Shown: in pieces, positions 45,256-55,544 of the stretch | Layout of the letters: every line of letters starts with the position of its first letter | Position numbering within the stretch: the first letter of the stretch is position 1 | Source of the DNA: Boesenbergia rotunda | Lineage: Eukaryota; Streptophyta; Magnoliopsida; Zingiberales; Zingiberaceae | Reading direction: 5' to 3' | NCBI GenBank assembly: GCA_024364735.1 | Contig: JAGFNQ010000279.1 | Location: forward strand, 1,123,732 to 1,187,731 | DNA: 64,000 bases | Translations under genes and position numbers: made by a program | The notes under the pieces: generated by a model | What the model was told of the DNA's origin: nothing | What the model saw: only the letters and a program-made list of their open reading frames with translations | The model's database searches: none

Positions 45256-46275
45256 CCATGGTGGATGCCTACAAGGTTTCCAAGGACTTGTCAATTGTAA
45301 AATTGGATGATCTATTTTGTGAAATGAAGCTGCACGAGATGGCTAACAAAGGCCCCAAGGAGAAGGGGATTGCTCTTGTTGCAGGGGAAAAGACCAACAA
45401 GAAGAAGGAGAAGAAGAAGGAAGTCTCTTCATCTTCATCCTCATCCGAGTCCAAGTCTGAGGAGGATGGCAGCGGGTCTTCTTCCTCCGAGATGACCAAC
45501 TTTGTTAGAAGAATGATGAGGAAGAGCCGGCGCTTCAAGGGTAAAGGTAACCCTAGTGAAGTTAAAATTGATAAATCTAATATTACTTGTTATGAGTGTA
45601 GCAAGAAAGGTTACTTCAAGAAAGACTACCCAAAGCTAAAGAAGAAGGAGGAAAAATCAAAGAAGAAGAAGAAGGCCTTGAAGGCCACATGGGATGAATC
45701 ATCCTCTAGTTCATCCGAAGAGGAGAAGGAGGAGAAGAGTACACGACATGTAGCACTCATGGCAGTTGAAGGAGAGGAGAGCAGTGATGAATCCACGGAC
45801 TCTTCAAACGCGGCTTCATCATCTTTGGATGATGAAGAGGTAATTTCTCCCGAATTAGACAAATGTTATAGAACAATTGCATGTTTAACCAATTTGCTAA
45901 AGAAGTCAAAAGATAAGGTTAAATCATTGAAAGTAGAAGTTGAACAATTGAAATCCTCTAAGGATGAGGATATGAATGACTTGCATATAGAGATGTTAGA
46001 AGATGAAAACAAATCTTTGAAGAGTGAGGTTGAGAGACTCAAGAGTGTTCTTGAGAAGTTCTCAACTAGCTCTAAGACTTTAGATATGATTTTGAATGCA
46101 CAAAGGGCGGTTTACAACAGGGCCGGTATTGGTTACCGACCTAAAGAACCATCATTTGTTTCCTTAATATCTAGGACTGATGTTAGACCACTTATGACTC
46201 CTAGGGTTCAAAAGAAAGTGGTCAAGGCATGGGTGCCTAAGTCTTGCATAGTAGGTGCTTTAGGTCTCAAGATTT
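45256..46275 (+). pseudogene. gag: gag C-terminal part with zinc-knuckle remnant and coiled coil, element D
   Basis: Open for 339 codons: MVDAYKVSKDLSIVKLDDLF, a Lys- and Ser/Glu-rich linker, a basic stretch RRMMRKSRRFKGKG, then the knuckle CYECSKKGYFKKDY in which the His and last Cys of CX2CX4HX4C are both Tyr. A second acidic Ser-rich segment follows, then a coiled coil (residues ~205-270: LLKKSKDKVKSLKVEVEQLK, MLEDENKSLKSEVERLKSVL) and VKAWVPKSC near the end. TGA at 46276. The RNA-binding knuckle would not hold zinc normally. Confidence 0.85.
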
Positions 46276-46745
46276 GAGTACCTAAATCTTCTATCTTTCG
46301 TATTGTGTTGGTCATGATTGAGGGGGAGCATCTATCAACTTGGTTCGTTGATAGTGGGTGCTCCAAATATATGACTGGTGATAGATCTTTATTCACTACC
46401 CTTCAAAGAAAAAGTAGAGGTAATATTTCTTTTGGTAACAATGGTAGTCTTAAGGTTGTAGGGATAGGAGACATTCAAATATCCGAATGTCTTAGGATTA
46501 AGAATGTCCTTCTAGTCAAGGGGATGACATTTAATCTCCTAAGTGTCAGTCAATTGTGTGATGCGGGTTACACAATTGATTTCCAATCAAGTCAATGTCT
46601 AGTTAGACAACATGACACATTTGACACGGTGCTAGTAGGCACAAGAGTAGATAATATTTATCAAGTGTCTTTTAAAAGTGCTACTAATGCTTTTGTTAAG
46701 TGTTTCATGTCAAGAGAAGATGAGTCTAACCTTTGGCACCGGAGG
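46276..46745 (+). pseudogene. protease and start of GAG_pre-integrase, element D
   Basis: EGEHLSTWFVDSGCSKYMTGD contains the DSG protease triad of SIRE-type elements; NLLSVSQLCDAGYTIDF and SNLWHRR are GAG_pre-integrase. It is cut at 46745 by the next solo LTR (TSD ggagg). The short gap after the gag TGA probably reflects a stop between gag and pol. Confidence 0.85.
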
Positions 46746-49408
46746 TGTAACGCCCGCCCTTATATCTACTCTCGGGGCGGGGTTACGTAACAATCAATCA
46801 TATAATTTTAACATAAAATAAAACACAAATGCCAGGACTAAGTGCTGAGCATGCTTGTCTAAAACTATCAAGTGATATTTACAAGTGCTAAGCATACTTG
46901 CCAGTACATGTCAATTAAATATCATGCTTGAATCATTAGAACATCATTTGAAATATTTTAATCAAGAGTTATTCCATAACATGATAGGTTCACATATTAT
47001 TTCAAACCATAATATAATCAAACAAAATCAAGTATATGAAAATTCCAAGTGTAATCACCATCATGCAATATCAATCCTAATCACTAACATTCATTGTCAA
47101 GGAGCATAACATAAGCATAATAAAGTAGATATAAGAATCTTTCTTTCCCGAGCCACCACCCCACACATCTTCAGCCTCCTGCCTCTTCCTATAGTTTAAG
47201 TGTTCCTTACCCTTATCTGCAGCATAAGACAACACATAAACTAGTAAGCACAAATGCTTAGTAAGGATCCTGTCCTACTCGCAAAATCCATACGAAAGAA
47301 TACAACATGTACACATAACAAATCATAAGCATGAGTTCATCAAAGCATACTAAACAACCAAGTTTCTAAGCATGCAGTATAAAGTACCTTAAGCATACCC
47401 TTCACATATAATAAATGTTTTCAATGAATATTTTCAAAACAATTCCATAAAGGTATTACTTAAAAATACATCCATATCATATAGGGCCCAGTTGTGTACC
47501 ACATATCGCGCGTTACCTATTGCGCGTTCCCTAATGAATTGGGGTAGCGAGCCACCAATCAATTAGAGCAGGACTCTTCCGTCCTACCGGTGCCATGACC
47601 TTACGTTAACATGCACCCCGGATTTGTTTAACAACCCCCTTCCGAGTCGGGTACACAACTTCTAAAGTAAAATATTTATCATGCTTTTACATATATGCTA
47701 AGGAGTACTCCAATCCACTCTTAAGGGACACACCACTCTTCAAGGGTGCTCATGATCCCGTAGGGACACACCACACAACATAAGGGGTGCTCTTGATCCC
47801 ATACTTAGTGGAGTATCCTTTCAAGCATTTTATCATACACATCACATGCAATTCATAAAGGGTGCCCCATGGGCTATATTAACATGCTCATACATACATC
47901 ATATTTCAACCACTTACACATACTTATATATGACAAGATTGGTCACATAAATCATATTCATGTCATAGGAAGTGGTAGCATGCTTCATGAGTTAATTGAG
48001 TTCTTCTTAACCTTAAACCTAAGGTTTTGGCCAAAAGTCAAGGGTAGAGGTAGCTTAGGTTTTTGACATCAAACATCCCATACAAACATCATATATATAT
48101 ACATCATGTATCATACTAAGCATAGCATACATCATGGGGTAATCAACTTTCACAAACCTAATATATCATGCCTTGGCCGAAAATCATGCTAGGGAAAAAC
48201 TTAGTTTTCAAATCAAACCTTCCATTTGAACATCACATGCATATACGTATCATTATCCCCAAACATAAGCATATCCTATAGGTATTTTAACCTTCGCAAA
48301 CCCTAACTCTAGGGTGTTGGCCGAATGTGTAGGGTAGGGGAAATTAGGGTTTTTGAATCAACCTTCATACAAGCATTTACACAAACATCTCACATACATA
48401 TCATGCCACTTATTAAACATAGATTACATCATAGGATAATTATGCAACCCTAAATCCTAATCCCTCTAGGGTTGGCCGAAACTTGTAGGGTAGGGAAAAA
48501 GTTGGGTTTTTGTAACCAAACATTTATACAAACACCTTGTCTACACTATCATATAATACACTTAACATAAAATACATCCTAGAGAAATTCAACTCTTAAA
48601 CCCCTAAATTCCTTGCCTTGGCTGAAACTTACACAAGGGTAAAACCCTAGTTTTTGTTCATAACATCATGAAGAAAATCCACATACATATATACCCTAAG
48701 TCTCAAGGGGTCTTCTCTTGTATCAAGGAGTAACCAAGGCCTCTCCCTTAAGGGGTGGCCGAAACTTACAAAGGGGAAACCCCTCCCCCCCCATTTTCGA
48801 AAACCACAAAAGCAAAAGAATCACACACAACTATTACACTGCAGGCGAGGGGATACTTACATCCTTTCGCTTGACTTTCACTTTCTCTAAACCTTTAGAG
48901 TACCCTTGGGAGGGTGAGTGTTCTCCTTATTAGCACTTCCCTAGAACCTTTGGCCATAGTAGAGGGCAAGATCTTTGGATGATCTTCTTCCTTCCAATTC
49001 CCTAGGGTTAGAACCCTATGGTGTATTTTTTCAAAAATTGAAAGGGAGAAGAAGATGAGTTTCGGTGGGGAGAGTGAGGAAGAAGAAGAGAAGAAGTTAT
49101 TCCAACCTCTCCCTCTCTTATTTATACTTGTCTCATGAAGAGACATGTCTCTTCACTTCCCTAGCTTTAACAAGCATGTTTCTTATTCTCTCTACATGAA
49201 ACATGGCTTGGTGCGTTGGTTATGACATGATTAGTGCAACTAGGAGGTTCAAGGTTCGATCATTGCTTCCTCCTTTCTACACTTTCTTTTTATCACATTT
49301 TGCACTAATCCATATCAAGCCCATTAAACCAAGCCCATCATAACATTTCATAAAAAATGTTTCATGAATTCATAGTATTTCATATGGGGAAAATTTTGGG
49401 GTGTTACA
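46746..49408 (-). mobile_element. solo LTR, Ty3/gypsy-type (2.66 kb)
   Basis: Plus strand TGTAACGCCCGCCC ... GGGTGTTACA with perfect TSD ggagg (46741-46745, 49409-49413) in the pre-integrase frame of D. Minus orientation is supported by a TATA (TATAAATA, minus, 49119-49126) about 285 bp from the TGTAACACCCC end. It is related to LTR G (60895 on): same ends, the aagcaca..gcttagtaagga..cctactc block, and repeated ggccgaaa words (48177-48770, spacing about 150 bp). Open frames in it are not recognisable. Confidence 0.85.
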
Positions 49409-49413
49409 GGAGG

Positions 49414-50640
49414 CTAGCATATGTAAACATGAAGAGCATCCGGAAATTGGCCAACAAGGGATTAGTTCGTGGCTTACCAAGCATCAAGTATGAAAAAGAA
49501 AAGATTTGTGATGCAAGTCAAATGGGTAAGCAAACAAAATCTGCACATAAAGGTAAAAGCGCTGTAAGTACTTCTACCGCTTTGGATTTACTTCACATGG
49601 ACTTGTTTGATTGTAGTACAATTATATCCTTGAATGGTAGTAGATATTGTTTTGTGATCATTGATGATTTTACTAGATATACTTGGACGTATTTTCTAAA
49701 ATATAAGGACCAAACCCTAGATGTTTTCATTTCATTTTGTAGAAGAGTTGAAAATGAAAAATCATCAACAATTAAAACAATTAGGAGTGATCATGGAGGA
49801 GAATTTCAAAATCAAAGATTTTTAGAGTTTTGTCAAGAGAGAGGATATAGACACGAGTTCTCCACTCCTAGAACACCACAACAAAATGGTGTTGTAGAGA
49901 GGAAGAATCGGGTCTTACAAGAGGCTGCACGAAGCATGCTCAATGAGTACTCATTACTGGGGTACTTGTGGGCCGAAGCTGTAAACACAGCTTGCTACGT
50001 GCAAAACCGAGTCCTTATACATAGATTTCTAGGAAAGACTCCTCATGAACTTTGGTTTGGAAAACCACCTACAGTTAAACATCTTAGGGTGTTTGGTTGT
50101 AAGGTATTCATTCTAAACACCAAGGACCACTTTGGAAAGTTCACAGCAAAGGCAGATGAAGGGATACTGGTCGGGTACTCCCTCGTCAGCAAAGCTTACC
50201 GAGTCTATAACAAGAAGTCCAGATTGGTTGAAGAGTCTTCTGATGTTGTTTTTGAGGAAATTCCCAAAGCAAATGGTCAGCCAGAAGATGTAGAAGGAGT
50301 TCAATTCGAACTTAGGAAACTAAGTTTGGATGGAAGTCCGAGTGTTGTTGATGGTGATGAGCCTGATGACGGTGAGCCTAGACAACTCATAGATCAGCCG
50401 GATCCTGAGGCTGAGCTTGTGTCTAGTGACATTGTACAAGAAGCACCTCCAACACCAAGGCAAACTAGGTTAGCCTCTAGTCATCCCTAAGACCAAATTG
50501 TTGGAGATATCTATCATGGGGTTAGGACTAGATCATTCTTTAGGAATGAGGCTAATGAAGTTGCCCTAATCTCCGAAATTGAACTTAGAAAAATTGACGA
50601 GGCATTAAATGATCTGATTGGATTATTGCCATGCAAGACG
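49414..50640 (+). pseudogene. integrase, element D
   Basis: Continues LWHRR with LAYVNMKSIRKLANKGLV, CDASQMGKQTKSAHKGK, DLLHMDLFDCS (Asp 1), IDDFTRYTW, IRSDHGGEFQNQ (Asp 2), PRTPQQNGVVERKNR (Glu), WAEAVNTACYVQNRV, KTPHELWFGKPP, LRVFGCKVFIL and EGILVGYS. The HHCC module has lost its second His (GH is AY) and one Cys (CDAC is CDAS). The core D,D-35-E residues remain. A TAA at 50488 ends the long frame in the linker after integrase; a further frame change precedes the RT. Confidence 0.9.
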
Positions 50641-52110
50641 AACTAGGTCAATTCGAAAGAAGTCAAGTTTGGGACTTAGTCCCTAGACCCAAGAAGACCA
50701 CCATTATTGGAACCAAATGGGTCTTCAAAAATAAGTTGAACCATAAGGGAGAAATCGTAAGAAACAAGGCACGCTTAGTAGCCAAGGGTTATAGTCAAGT
50801 TGAAGGCCTTGATTACGATGAGACCTATGCTCCCGTGGCACGATTAGAGTCCATCCGATTGATGCTTGCATTTGCAGCATATCGTGGTTTCAAACTTTAT
50901 CAAATGAATGTCAAATCGGCCTTTCTAAATGGTTTCATAAGAGAAGAGGTCTATGTCGAACAACCTCCGGGGTTTGAGAGTTCCGAATTTCCAAACCACG
51001 TGTTCAAGCTCAAGAAGGCACTCTACGGCCTTAAACAAGCACCCCGAGCTTGGTATGAGCGGTTGTCGACATTTCTCATAGAAAAAGGTTTTGTGAGAGG
51101 ACAAATAGACCCTACACTATTTCTACGAAGAGATGGTGATAATATATTTGTAGCCCAAGTGTATGTCGATGACATAATTTGTGGCTTAAACAATAAGGGC
51201 TATTTAAATGAATTTATTGGGGACATGGAGAGTGAATTTGAAATGAGTCTAGTGGGAGAGTTGACTTTCTTCCTTGGATTTGAAATCAAGTAAACTCGTG
51301 ACGGAATCCATGTGCACCAATCGAAGTATACTCAAGAGATGCTCCGAAAATTTAACATGAGTGATTCTAAAGAGGTAACCACTCCCATGGCTACGAACAC
51401 ACGTTTAGACAATGATGAGAGTGGTAAGCCTGTTGACCTAACTCAGTATCGGAGCATGATAGGTAGTTTGCTATACCTCACAGCTAGTTGACCTGATATA
51501 CTTTTTGGTGTGGGTATGTGCGCTAGGTATCAAGTCTGTGCCAAGGAATCTCATTTAATTGCTGTTAAAAGAATTTTGAGATACCTTAAGGGCACAATTT
51601 GAGTTGGTCTTTGGTACCCCGTACCGAGTCGTTTGACCTAATTGGCTATACCGATTCCGACTATGCTGGGTGCAAGTTGGATCGGAAGAGCACAAGTGGG
51701 GGTTGCCAATTCTTAGGATCATCATTAGTTAGTTGGTCAAGTTGGAAGCAACATTGTGTTGCTCTCTCCACGACTGAGGCAGAATATATCGCCATGGGAG
51801 AGAGCGTATCACAATTGTTGTGGATGATTCATACACTAGAGGACTATGGATTAACCTACAAGGGTGTGCAAGTGTTGTGTGACAACATAAGCACGATAAA
51901 CCTAACAAAGAATCTAGTCCATCATTCTAGAACCAACCATATTGAAGTATGTCACCACTTCATTAGAGATCATGTTGCTAGAGGAACATTGTACTCTCAT
52001 ATGTAGAGTCCAAATCGAATCTAGCGGACATTTTCACTAAACCACTCCGCGGGAATGAATTTAGTTTCTTACGAAGGGAATTGGGAATGTGTCGCGCTTC
52101 ATAGGGATGA
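50625..52110 (+). pseudogene. reverse transcriptase and RNase H, element D
   Basis: RT: MQDELGQFERSQVWDLVPRP, GTKWVFKNKLN, ARLVAKGYSQVEGLDYDETYAPVARLESIRLM, QMNVKSAFLNGFIREEVYV, LKKALYGLKQAPRAWYERL, VAQVYVDDIICG. Motif A has Asn where the catalytic Asp belongs; YVDD is kept. A TAA at 51291 follows FFLGFEIK, and stops occur at 51489 and 51599. RNase H: GYTDSDYAGCKLDRKSTSG, CVALSTTEAEYIAMGESVSQLLW, NHIEVCHHFIRDHV to 52004, and a degraded end to about 52110. It copies RNA into DNA in active relatives; this copy cannot. Confidence 0.9.
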
Positions 52111-52639
52111 ACAAGCATTCAAAACCCTTCATGATCAATTCAAATTGTTGGGAACAATTATTGGGCAACTTGGGGGCATCTCACACAAACTATAAGGTTC
52201 AACAAAATATTTTTGTTTGCTAGAAATGGGGTGAGATGCTAGGATCAACCTAATTACTCAAAATGTTAATGCATCCCTTGAGGAATTATGTTGACGAGAT
52301 AATAATCACTAAGATGACCAAGTATGGGAAAAACCAATGCATAACATATGTGTATTTGGCTCCATGATCATACTTGGACATTCCAATCAAGGAAACTTGA
52401 TTGGAGACTTCATATTGATATAAACTTGTTTAAACATTGAATGGATGTTTGTGAATGAATTTGACTTCACTTGGGTGGAGCAAATTGATTTGTTAAATTC
52501 ATAAGGACCTTTGATCCTTGTTCAAGGGATCAATTATAGTCAAGGGAACACCTCCAAGATCGAAAATCTTCCATTTGATCGTATTGGAACTCTAAGGGAA
52601 GTATGAAATTGGAGTTTCTGATCGTATCAGAAAAATTCC
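52111..52639. other. spacer between RNase H and hairpin array, element D
   Basis: No coding potential seen. Contains a ttggggcatc-like stretch typical of the region after SIRE pol, then sequence leading into the array. Confidence 0.5.
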
Positions 52640-53065
52640 TGATACCTGATCGGTCACCGGACCGATCAGGAGGTGGCCTGTTAGGTCACCGGAACGATCA
52701 GGAGGTGGCCTGATCGGTCACTGGACCGATCAGGAGTAGGTCTGATCGGTCCAAAGGACCGATCAAGCAATTTCTCGATTAAGCACATAAATCACTCTGT
52801 GTTGGCCTGGATCGGTCCACAAACCGATCTGGCCCCCTTGTGGATCGGTCCACCGACCGATCAGGAGGGTCACAGAAAATTTTGCCAACTCTCTGTTCGC
52901 TCCCTGATCGATCAGCAGACAGATCAGGGGCTTACCTGATCGGTCACCCGACTGATCAGGACCGAGCCAGACCGATCAGGCTGGAGCCTGATCGGTCTGG
53001 GCGCTCCCAGATCGAACGGTGATCCGTTCAATCGCATTAAATCTTGGTTGGTGATCGGTCCACCA
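52640..53065. repeat. internal hairpin array upstream of the third ORF, element D
   Basis: At least nine units of gatcggtc-NNNN-gaccgatc type, with loops accg, actg, caaa and others (52650, 52706, 52742, 52808, 52845, 52939), and gaccgatcaggctggagcctgatcggtc at 52972. The same stem as in the LTR array but the flanking sequence is different, so this is not a copy of the LTR. Confidence 0.85.
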
Positions 53066-53377
53066 ACCCGATTAATCATGTATCCACCTCATTCCTGAAC
53101 CCTAGCGCCGAGACTCTCTTCTTGCGCGTGAGATCATCCTCATCCTGTGCGTGAGTTCCTCCTCTTGCGTTTCTTCTTCCTGCGCTGAGCTTGGCGAGAG
53201 GTGCTCCCTGTGAGTGTCCGTGTTCTCTGGAGTCCTCTTAAGATCAAGCTCGTGCGTGCTCTCTATTTTCTTCAGCGAGTTTCTGAAGGTTTTTCTCGCT
53301 CAAGCCTTTGAGCTCATCTTCTGTGCAAGATCTTGCAAGCGCCTCACTTCTTCAAGTCTTCTAAATCTATCATCTTC

Positions 53378-54990
53378 ATGGCACCAAAGTAAGGACATTC
53401 TTGCGATTGTTGATTATCTCCTGATGTTGTGATTTTGGGAACTAATCTTTGATCATTTTGTGGTATGTGTGTCATTATCGTAACCTTGCTTGTGCTGTGC
53501 CCTCATATTCCATTCCTGTTAATCATGTGTTTGTGTGGTCACTTGATTATTCATCAACCCTCAATGATCAAATCTTTCCTTGTGTCATTGACCTTCGACT
53601 GATCATTTACTTATTGCCGTGATTCTCTTATTCCATCCTTAGGAAATCCTCCAAAGGCAAAGAACCCGCTGTGGAGACCTCGAAGGGCAAATGCCCTTCA
53701 TCGTCTGTACCCTCTCGTAGGCCTCAACCTTCCTCTAATTCACGATTTCCAAACTCACATCTTGAACATGCCTTCCAACGTTGTACCTTCAAACTTCTCC
53801 CTTGTCGATCTGTAGACAGAGGGTTTGTATATGAACATTGTCCATTGGTGCAACAGATTATGGAATTTTATGAACTGGAATCAATACTATTTCTTGAACG
53901 AGATATCAATTTTGATTTAGTGTCAGAATTCTATAATAACCTTGTGAGTGACGGTGGTACGGGGTTTACCACTCAGGTCGCCCGAACCAATCTTAATTTT
54001 AGTTATCCCATTTTCACTGAGTATCTAGCGTGTCGGCGATCGGGGAATATCTTTCCATTCTACCCTTGTCCACCAGTGCCTCTGCCAGCTCCTTTCGCTG
54101 AGGTCACTCCTGATTCTATCTACGAGCACTTTTTCGGCCACCCCAGACCGGATGGTCTCGATGAGCTCAACAGTGACTTTCCTACCTTTGCTGCTCTTCG
54201 TCTTTCTCCCGTGGATTATGTTTTATTCAAGATCATCACCCAATGTTTACTGCCAATCACTTCGAAACCATTAGCTGAGATTCGCCCCTTCCACTGCTTG
54301 ATGCTCTATGGGATGCATCAACAGCTTGACTTTGACATCATGATGGCCATCTATTTTTCCATTATCACCTACAGCCAGATCCAGCGTCGTACAGTCTACA
54401 TGCCTTTCGGGCATCTCATTACTGACTGGCTTCAGTTATCCGGTATAGATGTGTCAAAGGGTACGATTATTCCCATGGTTCGACAGGATTGCAAACTTGG
54501 TAAACGTGCGTTTGCCAAGTCCGGCATCGTTGTTGGACCTTAGGGTCAGGGTCTTGTTTGGAAGGACGGGTGAGGTTTAGGAGAGGTACCTCGGGGCGCA
54601 CATGCACAGGTACCAGCCGCACCAGCTGGACATCAGGAGGCGCCCGTCGCTGCAGCTGACTACGAGTATGAGCCGGATCTTGATCTCCGGTGGCAGATCG
54701 CCCAGCTTGAGCAGGCTATGGATCATAGACTACATTTGATAGAGCTCGGGCAGCAGGATTTTCAGTCAGAGATCAGGTCTGAGATTTCTGGATTACGGGC
54801 TGATCAGCGAGCGACGGATTCAAGGATTGCGGCGATGCATGCTCAGCAGCAGGCATGGTACGAGGAGTGACGCCAACATACGTTTCCTGGAGCTGCGCCA
54901 TCCAGCAGTACTGCACCGGGGTCCTTCATACCTGATGATGACACGACTGATGACCCCATGCAGGCCGATGACCCCCCCGCCGACGATTGA
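53378..54990 (+). pseudogene. third ORF of element D, with predicted intron
   Basis: Exon 1 (53378-53388) starts at an ATG in the context cttcATGgcacc; exon 2 (53643-54990) continues in the same phase after a GT-AG intron. The product would have a short Lys-rich N-terminus, then about 290 residues including RSVDRGFVYEHCPLVQQIME, FLERDINFDLVSEFYNNLVS, ALRLSPVDYVLFKIITQCLL and SIITYSQIQRRTVYMPFGHLI. This layout resembles the plant 'putative plant transposon protein' (Transposase_32-like) domain; the family call is from memory. A C-terminal coiled coil (about 54660-54870: LRWQIAQLEQAMDHRLHLIE, FQSEIRSEISGLRA) and an acidic tail DDPPADD end at TGA 54988. Stops at 54541, 54571 and 54868 disable this copy. 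No signal peptide or clear membrane segment is seen, so an envelope role is not supported. Confidence 0.65.
53389..53642 (+). other. predicted intron of the third ORF
   Basis: 254 bp, starts gtaagg after ccaaa and ends in a pyrimidine-rich tract ...ttattccatccttag. T-rich composition as in plant introns. Splicing joins the upstream ATG to the long downstream frame without a stop; the unspliced sequence has no comparable in-frame ATG before 53671. Confidence 0.6.
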
Positions 54991-55530
54991 TTATGGCTAT
55001 ACTCTGATCTAGCTTTCCTGATTTGTGTTATGACTATTATGACTTGATGATGTCTTTGACTATACTTTGATGCATTGCTATGCATCCGACTTTGATCTTC
55101 CTGGGTGATGTACTTGACTATATTCTGATGCTATGTGATGCATCTGACTTTATGCCTGATTTCCATGTATGATTTGCTACTCCATGCTTGTTGCTAAGTC
55201 TTGTTTTATTCCTATTCCTTGATTCATATGCTGCATGTGATTGCTATGTCCTGCTTTATCTTTATCACATGGTTTCATATGCTTTCAAAATTAAATCATA
55301 TCTTTGTTGTTTTGGGAGAACCCCTAGGGTTGAGGGGGAGTATGTTTTTAACTTAACAACCAGTCTACACCCTTTTCGGTGTTTGACAAAGGGGGAGAGT
55401 GTGGTTAGTTAAGTTTGGGATAAGTATAAGCTTAACTATTGTAGGGGGAGGATCCTTATTCTCCTATGATAGTGAAATTTGAGACTATTGATTTCAAATC
55501 TCTAAACTTAAAATCGGGTTGTCAAAAAAT
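54991..55530. other. 3' untranslated spacer of element D
   Basis: T-rich sequence with repeated words such as gatgcat(c/t)tgact and ttgctatg (54990-55290), then ggggga-containing sequence at 55330-55450. Nothing coding is recognised. Confidence 0.5.
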
Positions 55531-55544
55531 AAAAAGGGGGAGAT
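55531..55544 (+). promoter_or_regulatory. polypurine tract of element D
   Basis: aaaaagggggagat directly before the 3' LTR start TGTTGATGC; a similar tract precedes LTR C. Confidence 0.85.

Noticed and set aside
53671..54543. Envelope gene reading of the third ORF
   Set aside because: Some SIRE relatives have been described with env-like ORFs, but I see no signal peptide, no clear transmembrane segment and no furin-like site here; a transposon-associated domain fits better.
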